Positions 8,315 through 16,837 of a DNA stretch of 43,672 nt are shown here, one piece after another. The notes under the pieces were generated by a model, which had not been told where the DNA came from, searched no databases, and saw only the letters and a program-made list of their open reading frames with translations. The DNA comes from Candidatus Moduliflexus flocculans (lineage in GTDB: Bacteria > Moduliflexota > Moduliflexia > Moduliflexales > Moduliflexaceae). A program made the translations under genes and the position numbers. Location: positions 281,175-324,846 of the forward strand of contig DF820455.1 in assembly GCA_000739515.1 (NCBI GenBank), read 5' to 3'. Position 1 is the stretch's first letter. Every line of letters starts with the position of its first letter.

Positions 8315-10240
8315 TCAATCCTGACGAGGAGCGTTTACGAATTCCAAAATCTTCTGATATTCGAACTCTTCTATCAACGCGGCCAACGTGTCGGCCAGAG
8401 TGGCGTCAAGTTTCCGAATATCCTCAACGACTCTGTCAAGTTCCAGGACATCAGCGATGAGGGCGAATTTTCGCAAGCGACGCACCAGATCATCAGGCAG
8501 CGCGGCCAATCGTTCCTGGAGCATGCGGCTCTCCTGCGGGTCTATCACGCCTGGTAGATGTTCTGTGTCAGTGCCATTGGCAGTTTCCGCATATTGCCAT
8601 GTCAGATGCAGTAAGTGCTGAAGTTGAAGCAATAGCGTCGAAATGTGAATCGGTTTTGGAAGAAATACGTTTGCGCCCGCCACGATGCTTTGTTGCTGGT
8701 CTTCCAGATATACACTGGCTGATGAGGCGATCACGACAATATCGTTGAGCGCTTGGGATTGCCGCAGTTGTCGAATCAGCGTCACTCCATCCATCTCCGG
8801 CATTCGCAAGTCCGTAATGACCGCTTGCGGACGCCATTCGAGGCAATATTGCCATCCTTCGAAGCCATTGCTGGCTTCATGGACAGCAAAACCGATTGGG
8901 GCAAGCGCATCCACAAGAACCCGCCGATTCATGACATTATCATCCACAATTAAAATGCGGGGGCTTGCCCCTGTAATGCCGATAATGCGCGGCATCTCAA
9001 CTGGCGTATTTGCTTCGACAGACGCGCTGGCCGGCACGGATAAGTCGAACCAAAACCGGCTGCCAACGCCAGTTTCGCTCGCCACATGCAATTCGCCGCC
9101 CATGATGCGCGCGAGGTTTCGGCTGATGGCTAACCCTAAGCCGACCCCTTGCTCTTTGTGACCGCTGTCTCCAACTTGTTTGAACGGTTCGAACAGATCT
9201 TTTACTTCCTCTTCCTTGATGCCGATACCAGTATCTTCCACTTCAAAGCGTATCCGCGCAAGATTCATTCCCTCAGACGCAAAGGGTTGCTTCTCAACAA
9301 CCCGTAACGTAATGCTGCCGCGTTCGGTGAATTTGATCGCATTCCCTAACAGATTCAGCAAAATTTGCCGCAGCCGACGTTCATCAACGTGAATGATCTG
9401 AGGCAGAGTTGGAGCAACGTCTAATTGAAACGCCACCTCCGTTGATTCGATTCTGAATTGTATAATATCGCGGATACTCTGAAGGAAGGGGGACAGCCAG
9501 ACATCAATTTCATGCAATTCGACTTTTCCAGCTTCGACTTTGGCTAAATCCAGAATATCGTTGACCAGGTCTAATAGATAATATCCGCTCCGTTCGATCA
9601 CGGCAAGCGCATTGCGCTGGGGCTGAGTGAGCGATTGCTCGCGCTGAAGAATCTGCGCATACCCCAAAATGCTGTTGAGCGGCGTTCGCAATTCGTGGCT
9701 CATATTGGCTAAAAACGTACTTTTTGCCTGATTCGCAAGCTCAGCTTTTTCTTTGGCGCGGCGCAATTCTTCTTCTTGTCGTTTCACATCGGATATATCA
9801 ATCAATAAACCTAAAAATCCTTTGACATTCCCGGCGGCGTCGAAATGCGGCACTAAATCTACCCAGAGATGGTGCTGCTGACCATCAGGCCCTGGCGCAG
9901 TATTTTCAAATGAGAGATGTTCCCCGCGCAAGACGGCTTCATGAAGGGGATGCGCCCGCTCATAGGCTTGCGGGGCGAGCGTTTCTTGAAGCGTCTTTCC
10001 AATCATCTCATCTTTTGAAAACCCATACCATTCGGCGTACCGCTTATTGACATACTGGTAGCGATGCTGCGCGTCAACATAGCCGACGAGCGCCTGTAAA
10101 TGGTCGGTGATTATCGCAAGCTGCTCTTGTATCGTCTCCACCTTTTTCTGTAGTCGTTTACATCTGTTTTTCAAAAAAACGACGAGAAATAGAAGCATTC
10201 CAATACATCCGCATAACGCGGCGATAAAGACGATATTCAT
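8315..10240 (-). CDS. Membrane-anchored PAS hybrid histidine kinase with receiver
   Basis: 641 residues from the ATG at 10240 (AGGGGAGA upstream; the TTG-initiated extension to 10276 lacks support). One N-terminal membrane helix (about 3-23), a coiled coil, PAS (about 45-155), HisKA with H182 in [10 protein letters not shown], HATPase (N box NLLGNAIKF, G1 DTGIGI, G2 GVGLGL), and an intact receiver (acidic pair IVDDN, Asp in TDLRMPEMDG, Lys in LPKPI). After the receiver comes a roughly 65-residue helical tail (LPDDLVRRLRKF...EFEYQKILEF) seen on four other kinases of this window; it has no histidine and is not a normal HPt domain. It follows the SpoIIE gene by 40-125 bp depending on which stop is used, so it is the last member of that run. 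Confidence 0.93.
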   Translation of the reverse strand: MNIVFIAALCGCIGMLLFLVVFLKNRCKRLQKKVETIQEQLAIITDHLQALVGYVDAQHRYQYVNKRYAEWYGFSKDEMIGKTLQETLAPQAYERAHPLHEAVLRGEHLSFENTAPGPDGQQHHLWVDLVPHFDAAGNVKGFLGLLIDISDVKRQEEELRRAKEKAELANQAKSTFLANMSHELRTPLNSILGYAQILQREQSLTQPQRNALAVIERSGYYLLDLVNDILDLAKVEAGKVELHEIDVWLSPFLQSIRDIIQFRIESTEVAFQLDVAPTLPQIIHVDERRLRQILLNLLGNAIKFTERGSITLRVVEKQPFASEGMNLARIRFEVEDTGIGIKEEEVKDLFEPFKQVGDSGHKEQGVGLGLAISRNLARIMGGELHVASETGVGSRFWFDLSVPASASVEANTPVEMPRIIGITGASPRILIVDDNVMNRRVLVDALAPIGFAVHEASNGFEGWQYCLEWRPQAVITDLRMPEMDGVTLIRQLRQSQALNDIVVIASSASVYLEDQQQSIVAGANVFLPKPIHISTLLLQLQHLLHLTWQYAETANGTDTEHLPGVIDPQESRMLQERLAALPDDLVRRLRKFALIADVLELDRVVEDIRKLDATLADTLAALIEEFEYQKILEFVNAPRQD

Positions 10241-10280
10241 AACATCTTTTCTCCCCTGAAAATGGAGCGTTCCCAACCGA

Positions 10281-10364
10281 TTATTTTTGTTTTAGAATGA
10301 CTAAGGTTAAATCATCCAGCACTTTCTGGCGATCAATATGCCGCATGACATCCGCGACAATGGC
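10281..10364 (-). pseudogene. Detached last 27 codons of the SpoIIE domain
   Basis: Directly downstream of the in-frame TAA at 10365-10367. Reading continues in the same frame to the TAA at 10281-10283 and gives the expected PP2C ending: AIVADVMRHI, then DDLTLVILK. There is no start codon or ribosome site of its own apart from an internal ATG, so it is expressed only by readthrough or if the TAA is an error. Confidence 0.8.
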
Positions 10365-12857
10365 TTATTTGATGGCTTCCGCCGGTTGTTCCCAGTGGCG
10401 GCTGAGCGTTGCGCAGAGACGTTCCAGTCCGTATAATTCGCCGTCAGGGCTTGCGGCTTCGGTGATGCCGTCTGTGTAGAGCACAACCCCATCGCCTGGC
10501 TCAAGAGTGATGGTCGCTTCTGCGACAAACCTGGCAATGTCCTCTTCAAGCCCTAATGGAAAGCCGAGATAGAACGTATCAACTCGTTCCACTCGCCCGC
10601 CTCGTCGCGCGACCAGCAGGTCTTCATGCTGACCGGCAATTTTTAACAACCCGTGCTGATAGTTGACAAACGCCAATGTCAGGGTTTTATCCACCCGCAT
10701 CCGGCTCGCGTTTTTCATCACCACACGGTTCAATGTCGAAAGAAACGTGACCGGATCGGACTCGCCATGTTCGATCAAGGTGCGGATCGCGGTTTGTACC
10801 ATCAACATCAGAATCCCGCTTTCCAAGCCGTGCCCGGTCACATCGCCGATGCCGATATGTGTCATGTTATTGACATTGAAGACATCGTAATAATCGCCGC
10901 CGACTTCGTCGGCAGGCTGCATGTAGCCGACAATATCCAATCCTTCGATCTGCTGGAGTTCTTCGGGCTGCGGGAGAATCATCTGTTGAATGCGCCGCGA
11001 TACGTCTAATTCGGCGCTCATGCGGAGGTTTTCTTCTTGCAGCCGGGTATTCAGCACACGGATTTCTTCGTAGGCCGCCGCGATTTCAGCGGCGTGCGCG
11101 TTCACGCGCTGGAGCAGCAACGCGCCTTGCAATGCACTGCTCAATGTCGTCCGCAGCCCTTCATAAACCGAGCCGTCTCGCGGGCCGACTTCAAACAACG
11201 CGAATCCGAGTTGCTCGGTCCGAAAGTAAAGCGGCTCAACCACAATATTATAACGACGATGGCGAGGGAAGACCTCTGGCGGCGCTAATTGACACGCCGG
11301 AAAAAGGAGGCCATCTGCGGGCAATTCAGCGACGCGCCCATCATGATACGCCAGAATTAAACGCGCCTGAGACGCCGCCTGCCCGGGATGCTCGTATAAC
11401 GCTACATAACACGAGGGGACCCCCAAACGCGGCATCGCCGCCGTCAAAACGTCGCATATCCCATGCAGGTCGAATGTCGTGATTAACGCGCCTTCGATCT
11501 GACGGACAGCCTGGAGATATTCTTTCTGCTGCCAGGTGTGAAATTGTTCCTGTCGTTTAGCGGTCGCCGCGATAAAAAGACGCGCCTGCTGCCAGAGGTC
11601 ATCGGCTCGCGAGCGTTCCGCGCCATGCAGAAAGGGAGAGGCGTGCCGCCGCAAAATCGCGAGCGCATCCTCTCCTTCCGACACGCTGCGAGACGCGGTA
11701 TTCAGGTAGCTCAGTCCCTGATTCAGTGCGCGGAGAAACTGCCCTGGCGTTTGCCCTGTGATTTCTCCGATAAACGCCGAAGTCAGACGCCGCGCCCATT
11801 CCTGAGCGCGGGCGCTGCCAGCGTCAATCAGTTGAGCTAATTCGCGCCAGACCACGTCTTGACAATTGGCAAAGGCGCTGGCAAACGGCTGTATCGAGGC
11901 AGTTTCCGTGACCGACTCCGCGCGGGTCGCATACGATTCGAGACAGCCGCAGGATTGCCGGATGACTAAGCGCGTCGGCAGGTACGTTTCCTCTGGCACC
12001 GATTTGCCGCGCAAACGCGCAAGCACAAACTGCGTCGCCTGATGCGCCTGTTCGTAAGACGGCTGCCGTGCGGTCGTAAAGGGCGGCGTTAAGATGTGCA
12101 CGTCGCCTCCGTCGCCAAAGCCGGTCAACAGCATTTCATCAGGCACAGAGATTCCCCGTGCTTGCAACGCCTCCAACGCGCCAATCGCCATGCCGTCATT
12201 GGCGGAAATCAACGCCTCAAACCGCGCCTGGCGTTGGTCGAGCAATTCCGCCACCGCCTGCCAGCCAGAAGCGTGATTCCACGCTCCCGGCGATGCTACC
12301 AGCGCCGGATCGAGCGGAAGGCCGTAGTCCCGCAACGTGTCGCAATAGGCTTGATAGCGGATCGTCGCTTCTGGATTTGTGGATGGTCCGGGAATAAACG
12401 CGATGCGCCGACAACCATGCGCTTCGACCAGATGCGCAACCGTTTCCCGCATGCCCTGATAATTGTCTAACAAGACTGACGGAATGCCGGGGAGCGCCGC
12501 CGAGACGATTGCTAATGCTAAGCCATGAAAGCGGTCGCAAAACCGCTGAAATCCATCTAAACCGACAAAATTGCTGAGCGGTGCGCCGCTTAACACCAAC
12601 CCATCTACGTTGTCGGAACTGACAAGGTCATACGCAAAATTGGCCTGCGCTTCCGGCGTCTCCCTCTCCTGCCGGAGGTCGCCGCCAGGAAAGCAAAACA
12701 CATTGGCGTCAGCGGCGCTGGCGGCGTCTATCACGCCATGCCATAACGCCTGTCCATACGCATCCCACAGGCCATGCGTGAGAAATCCGATGGTCGGACG
12801 CGCAGAAGTCGGCTGAGGTGTCGTTGAAGATATATCTGAAATAGCGGGCGATAGCAT
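10365..12857 (-). CDS. LacI-type sensor / GAF / SpoIIE (PP2C) phosphatase, interrupted near 3' end
   Basis: 830 residues to a TAA at 10365-10367. Residues 20-300 form a LacI/PurR-type ligand-binding domain (PTIGFLTHGL at the start, RRIAFIPGP, SANDGMAIGALEAL, ending RLVIRQSCGC) with no helix-turn-helix, signal peptide or membrane segment, so it should sense a small molecule in the cytoplasm. A helical linker and a GAF-like region (about 440-575) and a coiled coil lead to a SpoIIE phosphatase domain (about 625-830) with the metal-binding motifs EVGGDYYD, GDVTGHG and YTDGITEA. It would dephosphorylate Ser/Thr phosphoproteins. The same frame continues past the TAA for another 27 codons to a stop at 10281-10283, and that part encodes DDLTLVILK, the C-terminal motif that supplies a conserved metal-binding Asp. 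The stop is therefore a real nonsense change or a base error. GAGGAGA precedes the ATG. No STAS partner is visible. Confidence 0.9.
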   Translation of the reverse strand: MLSPAISDISSTTPQPTSARPTIGFLTHGLWDAYGQALWHGVIDAASAADANVFCFPGGDLRQERETPEAQANFAYDLVSSDNVDGLVLSGAPLSNFVGLDGFQRFCDRFHGLALAIVSAALPGIPSVLLDNYQGMRETVAHLVEAHGCRRIAFIPGPSTNPEATIRYQAYCDTLRDYGLPLDPALVASPGAWNHASGWQAVAELLDQRQARFEALISANDGMAIGALEALQARGISVPDEMLLTGFGDGGDVHILTPPFTTARQPSYEQAHQATQFVLARLRGKSVPEETYLPTRLVIRQSCGCLESYATRAESVTETASIQPFASAFANCQDVVWRELAQLIDAGSARAQEWARRLTSAFIGEITGQTPGQFLRALNQGLSYLNTASRSVSEGEDALAILRRHASPFLHGAERSRADDLWQQARLFIAATAKRQEQFHTWQQKEYLQAVRQIEGALITTFDLHGICDVLTAAMPRLGVPSCYVALYEHPGQAASQARLILAYHDGRVAELPADGLLFPACQLAPPEVFPRHRRYNIVVEPLYFRTEQLGFALFEVGPRDGSVYEGLRTTLSSALQGALLLQRVNAHAAEIAAAYEEIRVLNTRLQEENLRMSAELDVSRRIQQMILPQPEELQQIEGLDIVGYMQPADEVGGDYYDVFNVNNMTHIGIGDVTGHGLESGILMLMVQTAIRTLIEHGESDPVTFLSTLNRVVMKNASRMRVDKTLTLAFVNYQHGLLKIAGQHEDLLVARRGGRVERVDTFYLGFPLGLEEDIARFVAEATITLEPGDGVVLYTDGITEAASPDGELYGLERLCATLSRHWEQPAEAIK

Positions 12858-12883
12858 AAAATAGATTTCTCCTCTGAAAATCT

Positions 12884-14722
12884 TTAAATCTCCTGCCCTT
12901 TAAACTGGCTCATATACAGATGATGATAAAATCCTTGCTGCGCCAACAAACCTTCATGCGTGCCGCGTTCGATAATCTCGCCGCGACGAATGACAAGCAC
13001 CTGATCCGCGTCGCGAATTGTGGAAAGGCGGTGGGCGATGACAAAGCTGGTGCGGCCTGCCATCAGGCGTAATAACGCTTCCTGCACGTGCTTTTCAGTA
13101 CGGGTGTCAATGTTGCTGGTGGCCTCGTCCAAAATCAAAATTTCCGGGTCAGCCAGAATCGCGCGGGCAATCGCGAGCAACTGACGCTGCCCCTGACTGA
13201 GGTTGCTGCCGCGCTCGGTCAGCATGGTCTGGTAGCCACGCGGCAGGCGGTGAATAAAGACATCGGCATTCGCGAGTTTCGCCGCGCCGATGACCTCTTC
13301 GTCGTTCGCTTCAAGGCGGCCATAACGAATGTTTTCCATCACGGTCGCGGCGAACAGGAAATTATCTTGCAGCACTAACCCGACTTTGCGGCGCAGATCA
13401 TCTTTGCGCATGGCGGCGATATTCACATCGTCAATGCAAATTGCGCCTTGATGAATGTCATAAAACCGTGTCAACAGGTTGGCAATCGTGGTTTTCCCTG
13501 CGCCGGTCGGACCGACTAACGCAATCATTTGCCCCGGCGACGCCGCAAGGCTGATATGTTGCAGCACCGGCACATTCGCGTCATATCCGAAACTGACATC
13601 CTCCAGTCGTACCGCGCCGTTGATATGCAAGACCGGCTGCGCGTCCGGGGCGTCGCGTTCCGCAAGCTCATCCAACGTTTCGAACACTCGTTCCGCGCCC
13701 GCTAATGCCGATTGAATCGAGGTAAAAAGCTGCGCGATCATGTTGAGCGGTCGCCCCAAGCGGTTGGCGTAGTTGATGAACGTCGCGATTTCGCCGACTG
13801 TCGCTAATGCCGCCACCGCAAGCCAGCCGCCTACGCAGGCCACGATGGTCAGTCCTAAGTTGTTCACCATATTCATCAGCGGCCCCATGAAACTGGTGAA
13901 AATGCGGGCGCGTAACGCCGCTTGCTGTAAGCGCCGGTTCACGACGGAAAATTGTTCGGTCGTCGCCGCTTCCCGCGCAAACGCCTGCACGACATGTTCG
14001 CCGGTGATGGTTTCTTCGATGATGCCGTTCAGTTCGCCGAGATGCTGCTGTGTGGCGCGGAAACCGACGCGGGTGCGTTTGGCGATAGCGCGGGTCAGCA
14101 GCACGGTCAGCGGCATGACCACAAGACTGACGACGGCAAGCGGCACGTTCAGCATGAACATGATGATGATCACGCCGACCACGCCGAGCACGTTGGCGAT
14201 CAATTGGCTGGCGTTCGTCGCTAACACGTTGCTGATATTTTCCACGTCATTCGTCAGGCGGCTCATGATGTCGCCGTGCGCTCGCTGATCGAAATAGCGC
14301 AGCGGCAGCGTTTGCAGATGAGCGAACAGGTTGGCTCGCATGGCGCGGACGACGCGCTGCGCGATGCCAGCCATGAGATAGGTTTGCAGCCACGTCCCCG
14401 CCGCCGCGAAGAGATACGTGAGCGCCATCCAGCCGAGCAGCCGCAGCAAACCGGAAAGATCGCCCTTGCTGATATACCTGTCTAACGCGACTCCCATCAG
14501 GTACGGGCCAAGCAGATCGATCACGGCGGTGAGGCTGACAATCAGCGCGACCGTCAGCAACATCGCGCGTTGCTGCCGCAAATATCCCCAGAGGCGGCGT
14601 AATGTGCCGCGAGTGTCTTTTGATTTCGGCGCGTCCTGTAAAAACGCCATCGGCGGCCCGCCGCCCGGACGAAAACCTAACGGCGGCGCGGCCTGTGTGT
14701 GGATTCGGCGTGTTTCAGACAT
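12884..14722 (-). CDS. ABC exporter half-transporter, subunit with consensus catalytic residues
   Basis: About 612 residues from the ATG at 14722 (AGGTGA close upstream; the TTG at 14740 would add six residues). A proline/glycine-rich N-terminal tail is followed by a six-helix type-I exporter membrane domain (about 45-330) and a nucleotide-binding domain: Walker A GPTGAGKTT (about 405), signature LSQGQRQ, Walker B LILDEATSNID with the catalytic Glu, and H-loop FVIAHRLST. The variant signature LSQGQ with an intact Glu/His is the pattern of the TM288 subunit of TM287/288-type heterodimeric exporters; the partner is the gene just upstream. Substrate unknown (drug, lipid or peptide). The next gene follows after 26 bp, so the phosphatase is probably cotranscribed. 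Confidence 0.93.
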   Translation of the reverse strand: MSETRRIHTQAAPPLGFRPGGGPPMAFLQDAPKSKDTRGTLRRLWGYLRQQRAMLLTVALIVSLTAVIDLLGPYLMGVALDRYISKGDLSGLLRLLGWMALTYLFAAAGTWLQTYLMAGIAQRVVRAMRANLFAHLQTLPLRYFDQRAHGDIMSRLTNDVENISNVLATNASQLIANVLGVVGVIIIMFMLNVPLAVVSLVVMPLTVLLTRAIAKRTRVGFRATQQHLGELNGIIEETITGEHVVQAFAREAATTEQFSVVNRRLQQAALRARIFTSFMGPLMNMVNNLGLTIVACVGGWLAVAALATVGEIATFINYANRLGRPLNMIAQLFTSIQSALAGAERVFETLDELAERDAPDAQPVLHINGAVRLEDVSFGYDANVPVLQHISLAASPGQMIALVGPTGAGKTTIANLLTRFYDIHQGAICIDDVNIAAMRKDDLRRKVGLVLQDNFLFAATVMENIRYGRLEANDEEVIGAAKLANADVFIHRLPRGYQTMLTERGSNLSQGQRQLLAIARAILADPEILILDEATSNIDTRTEKHVQEALLRLMAGRTSFVIAHRLSTIRDADQVLVIRRGEIIERGTHEGLLAQQGFYHHLYMSQFKGQEI

Positions 14723-14746
14723 ATTCACCTGCTTTGTCAAGAGTGT

Positions 14747-14823
14747 TAATAACTGATGTTACGCAACTGATTCGATCTGTTGAGGGGAAACGCGGCGACG
14801 CTGCATAATATTAGAGAATTAAA
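14747..14823. mobile_element. Short MITE-like relative of the 8045-8211 element
   Basis: The left end (TAATAACTGATGTTACGCAA, then TTCGATCTG) matches the left end of the 8045-8211 element, and the right end (GCTGCATAATATTAGAGAAT) is a degraded version of its right end. The GC-rich inner blocks are missing. It lies between the two ABC genes. Confidence 0.5.
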
Positions 14824-14836
14824 TAACAGGCTCAAA

Positions 14837-14869
14837 AGCTGTCAAACATCTTGAAGGTGTCTGACAGCT
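14837..14869. repeat. Imperfect palindrome (family C) at the 3' end of the ABC gene
   Basis: AGCTGTCAAACATCTT and AAGGTGTCTGACAGCT form an imperfect hairpin; the palindrome reaches into the TAG stop codon of the upstream ABC gene (14868-14870). A perfect copy is at 41509-41541. It might act as an mRNA 3' stabiliser or attenuator between the subunit genes, but no T-tract is seen. Confidence 0.75.
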
Positions 14870-16601
14870 ATGTTCCCCCTAATTGCGAGTCGTAAATTTC
14901 GCGGTAAATCGGGCTACTGGCTAATAATTCGCGATGCGTGCCGGTGGCGGCGATCTGGCCATCGTCCAGCACGATAATTTTGTCGGCGTTCAAGACCGTG
15001 CTGATACGCTGCGCAATGACAAAATTAGTGCGGTTGTGCATGATCGTTTCCAATGCGGCCTGAATTTTGGTTTCGGTTTCCACGTCCACCGCGCTGGTGC
15101 TGTCGTCTAAAATCAGGATGACTGGCTTGAGCAGAATCGCCCGCGCAATCGCAAGACGCTGCTTCTGCCCGCCAGAGAGATTCACCCCGCGTTGGCCTAA
15201 CACCGTGTCATATCCGGCAGGCATGGCGCTGATGAAGTCGTGCGCCTGCGCCGCCTGCGCAGCGGCCATGACCTCCTCATCAGAGGCGTCGGGGCGGCCA
15301 TAGCGAATATTGTCGCGGATGTTACCGCTGAACAGGATCGTCTCTTGCAAGGCAATGCCGATCTGGCGGCGCAGCGCGGTCAGATCGAGATCGCGCACGT
15401 CATGCCCGTCAATTATGATGCGGCCAGAGGTGGCATCATAAAAGCGGGGAATCAGATGCACGAGGCTCGATTTGCCCGCGCCGGTTGTGCCAAGCAATGC
15501 CACCGTCTGTCCTGGTTCGGCGCTGAAGTTGATCCCTTTCAACACCGGATCCCTGTCATCTTTCCCATTATAACTGAATGTCACGTTTTCGAAACTGACG
15601 CGGCCTTGCAGCACGACATTCGTCAGCGCATCGGGGCGATTCCGCACCTTCGGCACGCTGGCTAACACTTCCTGAATTCGTTTGGCTGAGGCTTCCGCTC
15701 GCGCAATCTGAATGGTAATCTGGCTCACCATCATCAGCGAAAAGAGGGTAATCATCAAGTAATTCACAAACGCGATAATCTGCCCTAACTGCATCTGACC
15801 GGTCACCACGTTCCGCCCGCCGAACCACAACACGCCGATAATACCGCAGTTCATCGTCAGCATCATAAACGCCGGCATCACGGCAACCACGCGGGCGGCA
15901 TGAATCGCGCGATCCGTCAACTGCGTGTTGGCGCGTTCGAAACGCGTTTCTTCATGCCGGGCGCGGACAAACGCCTTGACGACGCGCACGCCCGCCAAAT
16001 TCTCCTGCATGACCTGATTCAGCGCATCCAATTTGCTCTGAACGATGACATACAGCGGCGTCGCTTTTTTGACGATCCAGATCACGGCCACTAATTCAAC
16101 CGGCATCAGAAGGAGCGGCAGAAACGCCAATTGCGGGCTGGTGATCACCGCCATGATCAGGCTGCCGATCAGCAGCAGCGGCGCGCGCACGAAGACGCGC
16201 AGGGACAGCAGCAGCGCCTCCTGCACCTGCGTCACGTCGTTCGTCAGGCGGGTAATCAGTTGACCGGTTTCGAACTCATCGAGATTGCCAAAGGAAAAGG
16301 TCTGTACCTTGCGGAAGAGCGCCTCACGCAGGTCTGCACCGACCCCTTGCACGGTCATTTCCGCGAAGATGCCGTTGCTCATGCCGCCCAACGCGCCAAT
16401 CATCGCGAATCCGAACATCAGCAGGCCGGTATGAAATACGACCGTCAGGTCGAGACGCGCGATCCCTTGATCCACAATATGCGCAACCATGCGCGGCTGC
16501 ATTAAGTCCATCGCCACCTCGACCAGCATCAGCACCGGCGCAATCAGCGCATAGTGCCAGTAGGGTTTGATAAATTTTATGAGTTTGAGTGTCGGATTCA
16601 T
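14868..16601 (-). CDS. ABC exporter half-transporter, subunit with degenerate ATP site
   Basis: 577 residues, ATG at 16601. Six membrane helices (about 15-310) then a nucleotide-binding domain: Walker A GTTGAGKSS, canonical signature LSGGQKQ, Walker B LILDDSTSAVD and H-loop FVIAQRIST. The catalytic Glu after Walker B is Asp and the switch His is Gln, both hallmarks of the non-hydrolysing site in heterodimeric exporters (TM287/TM288, BmrC/BmrD type). Together with the downstream subunit (LSQGQ, Glu, His) it should form one inner-membrane exporter with one consensus and one degenerate site. The two genes are separated by 145 bp that contain repeats. Neighbours are all signalling genes, so export of a signal or a stress compound is possible but not shown. 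Only five bases separate its ATG from the kinase remnant upstream. Confidence 0.93.
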   Translation of the reverse strand: MNPTLKLIKFIKPYWHYALIAPVLMLVEVAMDLMQPRMVAHIVDQGIARLDLTVVFHTGLLMFGFAMIGALGGMSNGIFAEMTVQGVGADLREALFRKVQTFSFGNLDEFETGQLITRLTNDVTQVQEALLLSLRVFVRAPLLLIGSLIMAVITSPQLAFLPLLLMPVELVAVIWIVKKATPLYVIVQSKLDALNQVMQENLAGVRVVKAFVRARHEETRFERANTQLTDRAIHAARVVAVMPAFMMLTMNCGIIGVLWFGGRNVVTGQMQLGQIIAFVNYLMITLFSLMMVSQITIQIARAEASAKRIQEVLASVPKVRNRPDALTNVVLQGRVSFENVTFSYNGKDDRDPVLKGINFSAEPGQTVALLGTTGAGKSSLVHLIPRFYDATSGRIIIDGHDVRDLDLTALRRQIGIALQETILFSGNIRDNIRYGRPDASDEEVMAAAQAAQAHDFISAMPAGYDTVLGQRGVNLSGGQKQRLAIARAILLKPVILILDDSTSAVDVETETKIQAALETIMHNRTNFVIAQRISTVLNADKIIVLDDGQIAATGTHRELLASSPIYREIYDSQLGGT

Positions 16602-16605
16602 CGGT

Positions 16606-16740
16606 TTACAACGTCATCTCCAAGATAAAGTTCACAGGCCAAAAGACGCGAAATGTCGCGCATCCTGGTTGACTTGCAAATTCAATTTTCCTTTGATGTT
16701 TGTCAATCATCTTTTTGCAAATATCAAGGCCGAGGCCGCA
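16606..16740 (-). pseudogene. Decayed C-terminal fragment of a HEINTP-type histidine kinase
   Basis: The minus strand encodes GLGLDICKKMIDKHQRKIEF, then a stretch resembling QPGCATFRVFWPV, ending in TAA at 16606. This matches the last ~38 residues of the kinases at 28125, 30189 and 34250 (GLGLDI..KIIEKHQG.I.F.S.PG.TTF.V.LPV). The G2 lead-in GEGS is lost and upstream sequence to 16837 has no recognisable kinase. It looks like the leftover of a deleted fourth paralogue. Confidence 0.75.
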
Positions 16741-16837
16741 TATAGGTGTAATGGTATTACGCGTTGTGGCCGGGCAGAACTGTGTCAATCCGTGCAAGAT
16801 GAGCTTCCTGGCGAGAATCTCTGTTGCGCTGATTGGG

